A stretch of 64,000 nt of DNA from an uncultured Eubacteriales bacterium (GTDB lineage Bacteria > Bacillota > Clostridia > Lachnospirales > Lachnospiraceae): positions 24,651 through 88,650 of the forward strand of contig OMVN01000006.1 in assembly GCA_900314525.1 (NCBI GenBank). The letters are read 5' to 3'. Positions within the stretch are counted from its first letter, which is position 1. Each line of letters begins with the position of its first letter. Below are positions 17,101 to 25,127 of the stretch, in pieces. The notes below the pieces were generated by a model. It did no database searches. It was not told the DNA's origin and saw only the letters and a program-made list of their open reading frames with translations. A program made the position numbers and the translations under genes.

Positions 17101-19423
17101 ATATCGTTATAGTCCCAGGCTCTGATGGTGTGAGTTCATATCTGTCATAACCATCTCCAATTAGCTGGTCGTTACACTTAATTTGAAAATTTGCTACTCC
17201 GTAATTATCCTTTGCAAAACCTTCAACATATACGGTTTCACCAAGCTTAATTTCACTTTTACTTACATTTAATGTCACTACTGGAGCTTCTTTATCATCA
17301 GGCTTGGTATATACTCTTGCATCATCTGTATTTATGCTGATAACTGCTGGTCTGCTATATGTTCCCTCTAAATCTTTTACGACATATTTAACAAGATAGG
17401 TTTTCCCCATATGTACCTCAGCTGGAAATCTTCCTTCCGTCCATTCTGTGTCACTTATCTCCTTGTAATAAAAATATTCCTCCCTGATTCCTTTTCTCTC
17501 ATCCTGTGGATGGTCAGAATCATATGCAGAATATGTTACATTTGCAATACATCTGTTAGAATCCTTATTTGACTGCATTATATCAGACCTAATCTCAGCG
17601 ACTGGCCTTGTCTGTGCAACAATAAGTTTTTCCACTTCATCTGTATCTGACCATTTGGCATATCCTGCCAATGCAGAATTACCTTTTGTAGGATTGTCAC
17701 TGATTCTATGAGTTATTGCATAGGCTCCTACATTTTCAAACATTGTCATTGGTTCAGACTGTACAATATTTTTTATTTCTCCACTGTTATCGAACAATGA
17801 TGGATCATATGTATATATCCATTCATCAGATCCTTTGTCATCATTTTCAAGATCACTGTATGTGCCAATGTAATCAAGCTTTTCATCTGTGGTAACTGTT
17901 GCTTCTATTGAATAATTCTTTTCCAGAATATCCGTTTGGATACTTGAAATAATATGATTCACAGCCTCTGTGACAAGCTTATCCTGTAATATTTTACTGT
18001 CTTTATCTACTGAAATATTTGTATTCTCACCATTATTCTCTATTATGTTTAATAAGTTATTATATGAACTTATGGACGTGTCATTCCCAATCCCATAGAA
18101 TTTAACGTCTTTTGACATTAATGCAGAAGCTACATCAGCACTTCTTTTATTATCGGATAATTCTGGAATTACTGCATCACTTAAGTTGATAACATAATGG
18201 TTAGTTCCAGGTGTCCACACATGATTCTTGACAACATCAGAGAGACTCTCCCCTGTAATATTCTGCATTACAATATTTTTAAATGTGAAATATGACTGCT
18301 GTTCACAACAATGCCATTCGTGACTTATTATTGGTCCATATCCATAAGCATCTACTCCATCATCTGGAAGAACATACTGGTTAATAATAATCTTATCACC
18401 GTCATATACAGTAATTACATTGCCTTCTATAATTATCTTAAAATGGTGATTTGCATACACATTAGAAATATCAAATGTCTGAAGTAAATTTCCTGCATTC
18501 TGAACATATTCATATGAACCATTTCTAAAATTGTTTAAATCTGTTTTATTTATTTTAATCAATTTAAGACCGTATACAGTAACTAAAATGCAATATCCCT
18601 GAATATAGTTTTCTTCTTCGGAAACAACTGTATTAAACAGGAACCCGCCACCTTCCATACTGTGCCAGTCTGTATTATCTCTCTGAAGATCAAAGTCAAA
18701 GACTTTTCTTGTAGCATCAGAATCTTCAACATATAAAAAATCTTTTAGTGGATAACAAGAATATCCTAACATTTTTATATCCTTACCATCGTACACAATG
18801 TGCTTAGGCAATGTAGGAAGATAGTTATCATCATAGTTATAATGGTCATATTCCTTCCATGCAAATGTGTCTGTTGCTGTCAATGCCGAAGTACTAACAG
18901 TTGTAACATTGGCATCAATACCTTTTTCCTTTAGCTTGTCAGAAACCAGTTTACTTGCCTCTGAATAAGCATTCATTACATCTTTATCAGCGCTTCCCAC
19001 TGTAAAAATAATATCTGCATTTTTACTTTTTTCTACAGTCACCTTTGAATTTGGTGCCTGGTTTGTGATCTCAAATATTTTTTCTGTACTTCCTGATAAA
19101 TAAAATGAATCATCAATTAATTCAGGAATTGTATCTGTAAATGTTTCTTTTACATCAAGTATAATTTTATATTTACCTACATTTTCTAATGCATAATTAA
19201 TCGAGTTTCCGTCTCCATCTCTTTCGTCGATAACTTCTGCATCATCATACGTTCCATCATTGTTTGAATCATAAAATAATTTATAGTGCCTTGAAATAAT
19301 TTCATCACCAATTTCAGCCATTGATTCATCACTAACAGTAATATTTGTCTTTCCACTGCTGTTTCTTATAAATATATCCTTAGTATCTGTATTTTCCCCT
19401 TCGCCTGCTGAAAGATTTATCAC
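11174..19423 (-). CDS. Giant Rhs/YD-repeat secreted protein, main part (continues from the frame upstream)
   Basis: This 2749-residue frame is the body of an Rhs-type protein. Its N-terminal 600 residues include a von Willebrand-like/wall-anchoring-type region, then several Ig/cadherin-like modules (about residues 620-1300, for example DKEAPVVTLNVSKSEIKLGE), a start-of-Rhs block (GYGWSLGMQSVKL), several dozen YD repeats of the pattern YDxxGN..., and the Rhs core closing motif LRARYLSPETGTFTTMD with YANGNPVMYTDPTGNF. A hydrophobic pre-toxin stretch precedes CNCFTGDTIVKFV, the first block of a Hint autoprotease (Cys2739), where the frame stops. The listed start is a GTG inside the gene: the same frame is open further upstream to about 19615, where a one-base shift links it to the signal-peptide part. 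Such proteins encapsulate or display a C-terminal effector; here the effector is lost. No immunity gene is visible. Confidence 0.85.
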   Translation of the reverse strand: MINLSAGEGENTDTKDIFIRNSSGKTNITVSDESMAEIGDEIISRHYKLFYDSNNDGTYDDAEVIDERDGDGNSINYALENVGKYKIILDVKETFTDTIPELIDDSFYLSGSTEKIFEITNQAPNSKVTVEKSKNADIIFTVGSADKDVMNAYSEASKLVSDKLKEKGIDANVTTVSTSALTATDTFAWKEYDHYNYDDNYLPTLPKHIVYDGKDIKMLGYSCYPLKDFLYVEDSDATRKVFDFDLQRDNTDWHSMEGGGFLFNTVVSEEENYIQGYCILVTVYGLKLIKINKTDLNNFRNGSYEYVQNAGNLLQTFDISNVYANHHFKIIIEGNVITVYDGDKIIINQYVLPDDGVDAYGYGPIISHEWHCCEQQSYFTFKNIVMQNITGESLSDVVKNHVWTPGTNHYVINLSDAVIPELSDNKRSADVASALMSKDVKFYGIGNDTSISSYNNLLNIIENNGENTNISVDKDSKILQDKLVTEAVNHIISSIQTDILEKNYSIEATVTTDEKLDYIGTYSDLENDDKGSDEWIYTYDPSLFDNSGEIKNIVQSEPMTMFENVGAYAITHRISDNPTKGNSALAGYAKWSDTDEVEKLIVAQTRPVAEIRSDIMQSNKDSNRCIANVTYSAYDSDHPQDERKGIREEYFYYKEISDTEWTEGRFPAEVHMGKTYLVKYVVKDLEGTYSRPAVISINTDDARVYTKPDDKEAPVVTLNVSKSEIKLGETVYVEGFAKDNYGVANFQIKCNDQLIGDGYDRYELTPSEPGTITISVVATDIAGNVTTQYKTITVIDNRDITPPQINITSPKDGKISGVVEIKGSITDDRKLKSYKVTRTKSGEDDNKEVLITEGIEAIKDGFIGVINTDELEEGVYCYKITAEDEAGLTSEESLTITVSKEETDSIPPVTAIENIAIDNDRNTLTVIGSVSDETKLSEYTLTYFNKSNESVKIIIAKGNENEDSAELGNINLENLSDGTYEVELSAKDSAENTSISKAEFTYKAGQVDENEDKTAPDIFADLDAAIENKILKIKLTGSITDEHLKEYKITTGRKGSSDKVIITTGSANVDNADIATYEFTEYSTGDYVVEVTANDESGNTRTTIYTFTVNEDGTINNGEADNKELALVFQNTVADVGDTVTGYIAYPKNAKDISVTSGEADVILDDKKVSVTKNDAGIANITFTAIVDGDLKSVTKKIRFFDRSDEAYPTADFISPQSDVDVKAKTDIIGTVKDETGLAYYTLEYKLNGTDDYKEIAKGYESIENGKLGELDTTMLMNGSYTLRLIAVDNGGNRTTTERTVNVVGNLKVGNMSLGFTDISSNVAGIPLQVNRNYDSRNKSSGDFGYGWSLGMQSVKLTLSNPLHEGYNQVQLGNRLSTTYYIEQTINHDITVTYGDGTSDKFSLKLSPERSVFIPVSTVEVNFVCDTDKTKKLTIDGDNTALLEGNTLIFEDTDLLASQNFILTTEDGTKMYLSPDKGITKGEDSNGNTVSYSKNGFTHSDGYGIKFTRDNKGRVISATETDSKNNIINSIKYGYDDNGDLVLTTDYAGRNIIYSYDNDHNLVEILDPSGKPVARNEYDENGRLKATVDSNGNRIEYEHDLDAKMEVVRDRNGNPTVFYYDDNGNVIKTIDALGNATTNKYDADNELVESTDANGNTTKYERDNDGNLKTLIAADGTKEALEYSDLNIVNSIKVDDKLLVSMDYDSKGNLTEMSDALGNKTDLTYEKDGKLSSISDEIGMVKKLQYDEDGNLISLGDGNQNSTTYEYDEKNRCTGVTVTRTENGEKKEYTSRYVYDKAGNITSKISNTGMVTSYEYDYKNNVTATISSDGLRTEYTYDSEDNLTYVAYPDGTNETFVYDKNGNNIKATDRYGITVSMEYDVLNRLTSKTYADGTKENYTYDANGNVLTFTSVTGGVTEYTYDNMNRNTSIKDAYGNVTRFTYNNRSQLIKTEDANGNTFEYEYDDNDNQVAEIYPDGTKEQTEYDKRGRISKEIDRNGNATKYEYDGADNLISVEDALGNKYTYTYDETYELTKVEDANGNATCYTYDEEGRLIKTTNAAGKSAEFKYDKNGYQTSFVDYAGNEVTYSYDSLGRLIKKTNKDGVVNITYDSLGRLSKVTDSKGDVSYSYDELGRLASKTTYDLGTIKYTYADNEKISSITYNVNGEDVAATSYSYDLMDRLVKVIDHNGVATVYEYDSLGNRTKVKHEGGLTVSYKYDVCSRLINEIVTDKDSNVLMFYDYSYGKAGEKTRAVEITRESSENTTARIITNEYTYDELLRLTEEKISINDNVNFLDVVNLDSENVTLKAATLTYQGTIENKYAFDNVSNRTGKTTKVTGDVNDYTEDVEEGNTIYTYNELNQLTKSETTKIPEIEGFVNPETTDADISTISYTYDDNGNLTSEHGTKDKTYTYDAENKLLTATISSGNSVTIESYSYDFEGNRISKQVNEEEKVFYLNDTYGGLTQVALELSKNTDNTYKVNKYYTRGLELISADIIGEVNNHKTYIQDGHGSVTALVENSKITDTYTYDSYGILLKKNGDTDNDYLYTGEQYNESTGLYYLRARYLSPETGTFTTMDTYAGTLDNPVSLHKYLYANGNPVMYTDPTGNFSLMETSVAQGIQATINTIITPGFSLQKMLTLANLAVTAYDVATTMRMVFCGEATVLDVAMCIVRGLIVQSLISCVVTAVFGESAAFILKLVNIGQDTFGLIEAIESKDPEKIAVATVRLAIGILTLGCNCFTGDTIVKFV

Positions 19424-19583
19424 AGCAACAGGTGCTTTATCTTCTACTACTGTAATAATTTTTTCTGCATTTACTGTATCGTAACCATCTGTAACACTTG
19501 CACTTATTTTGTATGTTCCTGCTTCTTTAAAAATAAGTTCTCTGTGGTTCCATGCATTCTTGTTATTATCAAAAAGACAAACA

Positions 19584-20576
19584 TTATTTGATCCTGTAAT
19601 AACATTTCCTTTCCATTTTAATATCTACGCCATAAACATTAAGTATATGCCTTCTAGGTGCATAAGGACATACATATCCATTATCATCCCAGCCCTTAAC
19701 CTTTGCACAGTTGTTACCCTGTTTATAATCACTGTATCTTAATAAAACTGATTCATTCCAGAGATTATCATCATCACCTCTGAAGAATCTAAGTTCTGTT
19801 GCTCCCTCATCTTCTTTGGTTACAACATATCTAAACACTTCTGTTTCAGGTGAATCCGATAATTTAATTGGTGACAGAACATCTTTATTAGTTGTACTGA
19901 TTTTTATATCTTTTCCACCATTGTTCGATTTTGAATATTCCTTAAAGTTAATATAAAACTGTGCATTTGATTGCTCCCAATTATATATAACATTGTTATC
20001 TTTATTTTCTGTAAATTCATAGAAATCAAGATATACCACGTCACCTTCATGGAAGTAGTCATAATCTATAACCATATTCCCATCCCAGTATCCGTGTTCT
20101 GGAACTGTAACATGATATGTTCTATGCCATGTACTGTAATCATCACGATTACCTCCTCGACCACCTGCACTCCATGAATTCCACTGAATATAATTGTCTG
20201 ACTTATTGCTTTTTAAGCCATTTCCGACCTGTGTCATATCACATACTGCTTTACCGTCTTTTGTCTTAGGACTTAATCTGTTAAATGTTACATTATAAGT
20301 CTTTGCAGGAACTCTGCAACTCCAGGTATTATCATCCACCTGTTTCATAATGTAATAGTCATGTCCATCTGTGTTGTCAACCAGCTGAATAATAGCTCCA
20401 TCATTGCCAATCCAGCTTTCCTTTGTGTCATCTTTAAAATAGATTGTTGTATAACCCTCGGGTACACTTGCATAAGCCCTTTTTGCTCTTTCTATCGTAA
20501 TAGTAGTACTAATTGTTGTAATCACTAAAACAACAGATAATATGCGTTTAAACAACCTGTTTTTGAAAAAATTCAT
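19584..20576 (-). CDS. Rhs protein, N-terminal part with signal peptide (frameshifted from the rest)
   Basis: These 330 residues start with a signal peptide (basic MNFFKNRLFKR, hydrophobic core, cleavage likely after RAYA). A module follows with GYTTIYFKDDTKESWIGNDG and NVTFNRLSPKTK...QWNSWSAGGRG, which resembles starch-binding modules of the CBM25/26 kind; this is an inference by eye. The frame leaves homology at about 19616-19619: an extra A in a run of four shifts VDIK into a short nonsense tail, while the other frame continues as WKGNVITGSNNVCLF and leads without a stop into the Rhs body. The ribosome-binding site GAGGAG precedes the ATG. Full-length product would be about 3130 residues. 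Confidence 0.8.
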   Translation of the reverse strand: MNFFKNRLFKRILSVVLVITTISTTITIERAKRAYASVPEGYTTIYFKDDTKESWIGNDGAIIQLVDNTDGHDYYIMKQVDDNTWSCRVPAKTYNVTFNRLSPKTKDGKAVCDMTQVGNGLKSNKSDNYIQWNSWSAGGRGGNRDDYSTWHRTYHVTVPEHGYWDGNMVIDYDYFHEGDVVYLDFYEFTENKDNNVIYNWEQSNAQFYINFKEYSKSNNGGKDIKISTTNKDVLSPIKLSDSPETEVFRYVVTKEDEGATELRFFRGDDDNLWNESVLLRYSDYKQGNNCAKVKGWDDNGYVCPYAPRRHILNVYGVDIKMERKCYYRIK

Positions 20577-20641
20577 TTTCTCTTGTCTCCTCTATAATGT
20601 ATTTTATTTCATTTGTGCTTACGAAATTTTGGGCAAAAAAA

Positions 20642-20662
20642 TCACCGGAGTTTATCCGGTGA
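20642..20662 (-). terminator. Intrinsic terminator in the rhs leader
   Basis: TCACCGGA and TCCGGTGA form a perfect eight-pair stem with a five-base loop, followed on the minus strand by seven T. It lies between a good promoter (20743-20771) and the rhs start codon, so it either ends a roughly 100-base small RNA or acts as an attenuator; it would also stop read-through from asnB. Confidence 0.8.
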
Positions 20663-20742
20663 AAAAATACACATGTTGAATAATATATATCCCCTAACAT
20701 TTTTATCCCCATAACTCCCAACTGCTCAGTGAAACGTCTGCT

Positions 20743-20771
20743 ATTATACAGGATAATAATTAATTATTCAA
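20743..20771 (-). promoter_or_regulatory. Promoter upstream of the rhs leader
   Basis: On the minus strand TTGAAT (20766-20771) and TATAAT (20743-20748) are 17 bases apart. The first gene downstream is rhs, 165 bases away, with the terminator hairpin in between. Confidence 0.7.
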
Positions 20772-20798
20772 TCGTTTTTTTTATTTTACTGTTAAAAT

Positions 20799-22325
20799 TT
20801 AGCCAAAATAAATATCATACCATACAAGGAATGTATATAAAGTCCAAATTTTTCTCCAATTATCTGAATTTCCGCCTACATAATCATCAAATATTTCTTT
20901 TACTTTATCCTGATTAAAGAATTTTTTAGATGATTCTCCAAATAATTTTTCTCTTACGTCTTTATTATATCTCTCATCAGCCATCCATATTCTTATTGGA
21001 ACTATGAATCCAAGTTTCTTTCTGAATGCTATCTCATCAGGTAATACCTTTGCTGCTGCAGTTCTGAAAGCTACCTTGTTCTGTGTCTCATTTACTTTAA
21101 ATTCAGATGGCATTCTTGATGCAATATCAAAAATTCTTCTGTCTGTAAGCGGCATTCTGATTTCAAGTCCTGCTGCTGTGCTCATCTTATCTACATTCAA
21201 GTAAATGTCCCCTTCAAGCCATATCTGAATGTCTACATCTGACATCTTGCTTAATGGATCAAGTCCCTCTGTTCTGTCATAAATGTCCTTTACAAGATTA
21301 ATAGGAAGAACATCTTCTTTATAATTGTTTAAAAGTTCCTTCTTTTCATCTTCTTTCATAATATTTGTATTTCCAACATAGAATGTCTTTAAGTTATCTC
21401 CATATCTCTCAGCATTTCTATACATATTGTATCCACCGAAGAATTCGTCTGAACCTTCACCTGAATAACATAACTTTGTATGTTCAGCTGTAGCCTTGCA
21501 AGCAATTGAGAATACTATTGCTGAAGCATCACCAAGTGGCTGCTCCATATATTCCATTACATATGGTACTTCTTCAAAGTACATCTCTGGTGTAATAAGA
21601 CATCTTGAATTTTCTCTTCCAAGTAAATCTGCTGTCTGTTTTGCAAGACCTGACTCATCAAATCTCTCATCATCATATCCACAAGAATCGGACATTTTTG
21701 CATCTGAAACCGCAAAAACGTATGAAGAATCCACACCACCTGATAAAAATGATTCTGCAACCTCGTCATCATCCTTAACCTCAGGCATTACTTTTAATAA
21801 TGTGCTATGTATTTCATCTGCCCACTCTGTAAGTGTTTTAGATTCATCTGGAATAAACTGTGGTTCAAAGTATCTCGTTATTTCTAATTTACCATCTTTC
21901 CATACAAGATAACGTCCTGGCATAAGCTTCTTTAATCCCTTAAAGAATGTATCTTCACCAGCAACATATGTTAGGCTCAGATAAATCTGAAGCATATCCT
22001 CATTTAATTCTTTTTTAAAGCCTTTGTCGCTTATAATATCTTTAATAAATGTTCCATGCAAAAGCCTGTTATCCTCAGTTACATAGTAATAATATGGCTT
22101 AGTTCCAAACTGATCTCTGGCACAGTAAACTTCATCTCCATCTTCTACAGCAAATGCGAACATTCCATATAAATGATTTGGAAGTTCATACTTCCACTTA
22201 TCGTATCCTGCAACAATTATCTGATTTTCTCTCTCTTCTCTGCTTAAATTCTTATCTAATCCCAATTCTTCACAGAGTTCCCTATAGTTTCTTATATGTC
22301 CTCTGTATTCCAATAACTTTGTCAT
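20799..22325 (-). CDS. Asparagine synthetase-like protein lacking the N-terminal glutaminase cysteine
   Basis: AsnB makes asparagine from aspartate with ATP and ammonia drawn from glutamine. This 508-residue protein has the synthetase half intact: the PP-loop SGGVDSS near residue 195 and CYSGEGSDEFFGGYNMY. The front half is a shortened class II glutamine amidotransferase: it starts at about the position of the family motif FNGEIYNYREL (here YRGHIRNYRELCEE) and keeps GMFAFAVEDGDEVYCARDQFGTKPYYY, but the first 60-70 residues with the catalytic Cys1 are missing. I place the start at 22325 because TGGAGG stands before that ATG and because the promoter at 22363-22391 lies inside the longer open frame. 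Without Cys1 it should use free ammonia, or make a different amide bond. Confidence 0.8.
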   Translation of the reverse strand: MTKLLEYRGHIRNYRELCEELGLDKNLSREERENQIIVAGYDKWKYELPNHLYGMFAFAVEDGDEVYCARDQFGTKPYYYYVTEDNRLLHGTFIKDIISDKGFKKELNEDMLQIYLSLTYVAGEDTFFKGLKKLMPGRYLVWKDGKLEITRYFEPQFIPDESKTLTEWADEIHSTLLKVMPEVKDDDEVAESFLSGGVDSSYVFAVSDAKMSDSCGYDDERFDESGLAKQTADLLGRENSRCLITPEMYFEEVPYVMEYMEQPLGDASAIVFSIACKATAEHTKLCYSGEGSDEFFGGYNMYRNAERYGDNLKTFYVGNTNIMKEDEKKELLNNYKEDVLPINLVKDIYDRTEGLDPLSKMSDVDIQIWLEGDIYLNVDKMSTAAGLEIRMPLTDRRIFDIASRMPSEFKVNETQNKVAFRTAAAKVLPDEIAFRKKLGFIVPIRIWMADERYNKDVREKLFGESSKKFFNQDKVKEIFDDYVGGNSDNWRKIWTLYTFLVWYDIYFG

Positions 22326-22362
22326 TTTGTTCCTCCATTCCAGGCTTCGCCTACTAATTCTG

Positions 22363-22391
22363 AGTATATCACAATCCTTTTTAACTAACAA
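22363..22391 (-). promoter_or_regulatory. Promoter of the asparagine synthetase-like gene
   Basis: On the minus strand TTGTTA (22386-22391) and TATACT (22363-22368) are 17 bases apart, and a TG one base before the -10 makes it an extended -10. Its position fixes the start codon at 22325. Confidence 0.7.
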
Positions 22392-22402
22392 TCCGTAAAT
22401 AA

Positions 22403-24202
22403 TTATTTATTTATTAATTTCTCAAACTGATTTACAAGATTTTCAAACATCTTCATAGCCATTTCTACTGGCTCCTTGCTGCTCATATCAACCCCTGCAA
22501 TTTTTAATAATTCAATAGGATAATCACTGCATCCTGATTTCAGGAATTTCTTGTAATCATTAACAGCAGATTCTCCCTCTTCTAAGATTTTCTTCGACAG
22601 AGCAACTGCTGCTGAAAATCCTGTGGCATACTGATAAACATAAAATGCTGTATAGAAATGAGGAATTCTAGCCCATTCCATCTCTATTTCTTTATCAATA
22701 CACATATTCTCACCATAATATTTCTTATTCAATTCATAATATATGTCACACATTATTTCTGCATTTAATGGCTCACCCTCATCAGACATTTTGTGAACTA
22801 TATTCTCAAACTCAGCAAACATAGTCTGTCTAAATAGAGTTGTTCTGAACTGCTCTAGAAAATAATTTATAAGATATGCTTTTTCCCTGTCATCTTCACT
22901 CTTATTTATTAGGTGATTTATAAGCAGCGACTCATTACATGTGGATGCCACCTCTGCTACAAATATCTTGTACTCCGAATTGATATATGAGTTATTTTTA
23001 TTAGAATAATACGAATGTAATGCATGACCCATTTCATGAGCTATTGTAAATACACTATTTAACTGTGGCTGGTAATTTAATAATACATAAGGATGTGTGT
23101 CATAAACGCTCCATGAATACGCTCCACTTCTCTTTCCTTCATTCTCATAGACATCAATCCATCTGTTATTAAATCCCTCTTTTAATAGGTCAGTATACTC
23201 TGTTCCCATTACCTTAAGGCCATCTAATACCATTTCCTTGGCCTTATCATAATCTATCTCTTTGTTATCAACGTCAACTATTGGAACATAAATATCATAC
23301 ATATGAAGTTCATCTAGATTTAGGGCTTTCTTTCTGATTTCAAGATATTTGTGCATTATTGGAAGGTTTTCATTCACTGTTTTGATAAGATTGTCATACA
23401 CACTTCCATCTATATTTGAATCGTCAAGAAACATCTCTCTGCTGGAATCATATTTTCTCACATCTGCATAAAATGAATCCTTATTAAGGCTTGTTTGGTA
23501 CACCATTGAAAGTGTATTTTTATATTTTGCAAAGGTATGATACATAGCCATAAATGCATCTTTTCTTACTTCTCTGTTCTTGCTTGTTAGAAATGTATTA
23601 TAATTTCCATGTGTAAGCTTAACCATATTACCATTTCCATCATTAATCTCTGGAAAATCAATATCTACATTGTTAAATACAGAAAATATATTTGATGCAC
23701 CCTGTGAGAATTTATTTGTTTTTGCAACTATTGCTTCTTCTGCCTCAGATAAAATATGCTTCTTTTGTCTAAATACATCATTTAAGTACATCTTATATTG
23801 TACAAGTTCATTGTCTACTAAATAACCAGCTATTTTTTCTTGTGAACACGCAAGAATAGCTGGTACCACAAAGGATGTTGCAAGGCCAAACGCTGTAATT
23901 AATTCATCTGTCTGATTGGACATTTTCTGATACTTAGAATTACCAAGGTTTTCATGATATTTCTGATTTGCGTAAAAATATACTCTCTCCACCATTAACT
24001 GTGTACTATAAATAATATCCATACCTGACTTAAATATTTCTTTGCTGTCACAGAGATTTTTACTGTACTTCTCAATCTCCCCTATATTTTCATATGCCTT
24101 TACTCTGTCTTGTTCCCAAAGATCCTCATCCTTGTAGACATCGGTCATATCCCATTTAAATTTATCTTCTATATCTTCTCTTTTATTTAAAACTTGATTC
24201 AT
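22403..24202 (-). CDS. pepF: Oligoendopeptidase F (M3 metallopeptidase)
   Basis: PepF is a cytoplasmic zinc peptidase that trims oligopeptides. The 599-residue protein carries the M3 zinc motif TIAHEMGHALHSYYS with the third ligand expected in VAEVASTCNES, and NYQPQLNSVFT before it, as in the family. I place the start at the ATG at 24202 because AGGAGA lies seven to eight bases before it; the frame stays open 17 codons further. It has no signal peptide. It is a single gene, with a divergent GNAT gene upstream. Confidence 0.93.
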   Translation of the reverse strand: MNQVLNKREDIEDKFKWDMTDVYKDEDLWEQDRVKAYENIGEIEKYSKNLCDSKEIFKSGMDIIYSTQLMVERVYFYANQKYHENLGNSKYQKMSNQTDELITAFGLATSFVVPAILACSQEKIAGYLVDNELVQYKMYLNDVFRQKKHILSEAEEAIVAKTNKFSQGASNIFSVFNNVDIDFPEINDGNGNMVKLTHGNYNTFLTSKNREVRKDAFMAMYHTFAKYKNTLSMVYQTSLNKDSFYADVRKYDSSREMFLDDSNIDGSVYDNLIKTVNENLPIMHKYLEIRKKALNLDELHMYDIYVPIVDVDNKEIDYDKAKEMVLDGLKVMGTEYTDLLKEGFNNRWIDVYENEGKRSGAYSWSVYDTHPYVLLNYQPQLNSVFTIAHEMGHALHSYYSNKNNSYINSEYKIFVAEVASTCNESLLINHLINKSEDDREKAYLINYFLEQFRTTLFRQTMFAEFENIVHKMSDEGEPLNAEIMCDIYYELNKKYYGENMCIDKEIEMEWARIPHFYTAFYVYQYATGFSAAVALSKKILEEGESAVNDYKKFLKSGCSDYPIELLKIAGVDMSSKEPVEMAMKMFENLVNQFEKLINK

Positions 24203-24261
24203 GTCATTCTCTCCTGTCAAACTTATTTCATGGAAATAATTATAAACCCTCATGTTTCATT

Positions 24262-24290
24262 TTGCAATTTTAGTTTCACTGAATTATAAT
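24262..24290 (+). promoter_or_regulatory. Promoter of the GNAT gene at 24328
   Basis: TTGCAA (24262-24267) and TATAAT (24285-24290) are 17 bases apart, 37 bases before the start codon. Confidence 0.65.
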
Positions 24291-24327
24291 ACACTTTATA
24301 AATATATCCATAGAAAGGCATACAAAA

Positions 24328-25116
24328 ATGTGTTATCAGTTTAACAAATATAAAGTATTACCACCAACCTTAATTTCTAAGCTTAATAATTTTGTGTTAT
24401 CACAGCAGAAATCAGATAACCATGCTTATTTCTTTGAAACAGATGACCTCATAAATTCAGAGAATTATGATGGCGGATGTTATTATATCTGTACAGACAA
24501 TTCCGATAATATTATTGGTGTAATAACTGCATTTATTATTCCTGAATCTGTTACAATTTATCCAGTTATAAATCAGTTTCACAGAAAAAAACATATCTTT
24601 TGCAAACTTCTTTCTCTTGTCATCAACGATCTTAGAAGGAATAATTATACATCACTTTACGTAAGTATTCCAAGAGAATCATCAGAATATTTATCACCTG
24701 TTATTTCTTCAACTGGTTTTAAATATTATGACAGTGAATATCTGATGAGCTATTCATTTCTCAATTACCATAAAGTTGATGATGAACTTGAAATTTTCTT
24801 TAACGAGGATAATAATGAAATTGAAATATGGCTTGATGAAGATTACATTGGGGGTGCATTTCTAGATTTTGATGAAGATGACAATTCAGCTAATAGATGC
24901 GTTACATTTTATGGTTTTGAAATTCTCGATACATTCAGACATAAAGGATATGGAAAAAAATCTTTTAAATCAATTCTTAATATGCTGTCTGATATGGGAT
25001 TTGATAAAATGATTCTTCATGTTTCCGGCAAAAATAAAATAGCCCACAATCTATATTTAAATTGTGAACTATCTGTTGACTCTTCTATTGATGTATATGA
25101 ATTAAACATAAAATAA
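24328..25116 (+). CDS. GNAT-family N-acetyltransferase
   Basis: This 262-residue protein ends with a clear GNAT fold: the acetyl-CoA loop is DTFRHKGYGKKSFKSIL (about residues 208-224) followed by HVSGKNKIAHNLYLNCEL. The N-terminal half (strand pattern YICTDNSDNIIGVITAF) looks like a second, weaker GNAT domain, so the protein may be a tandem. The start ATG has AGAAAGG before it. It is the only plus-strand gene in this stretch and stands divergent from pepF and convergent with lepB. The substrate cannot be told. Confidence 0.83.
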   Translation: MCYQFNKYKVLPPTLISKLNNFVLSQQKSDNHAYFFETDDLINSENYDGGCYYICTDNSDNIIGVITAFIIPESVTIYPVINQFHRKKHIFCKLLSLVINDLRRNNYTSLYVSIPRESSEYLSPVISSTGFKYYDSEYLMSYSFLNYHKVDDELEIFFNEDNNEIEIWLDEDYIGGAFLDFDEDDNSANRCVTFYGFEILDTFRHKGYGKKSFKSILNMLSDMGFDKMILHVSGKNKIAHNLYLNCELSVDSSIDVYELNIK

Positions 25117-25127
25117 ATCAGCAAAAT

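Noticed and set aside
19600-19640. Programmed frameshift in the Rhs gene
   Set aside because: There is no slippery heptamer or stimulatory structure, and the needed shift skips one base in a short A-run, which fits a mutation better.
20590-20715. Small frame in the rhs leader with YYSTCVFF, reminiscent of an AgrD autoinducing peptide
   Set aside because: The cysteine is near the N-terminus, the amphipathic leader is missing, no AgrB-like processing protease is near, and the frame runs into the rhs start region.
20640-20740. Cyclic di-GMP riboswitch in the rhs leader
   Set aside because: The leader is too short and the conserved class I core sequence is missing.
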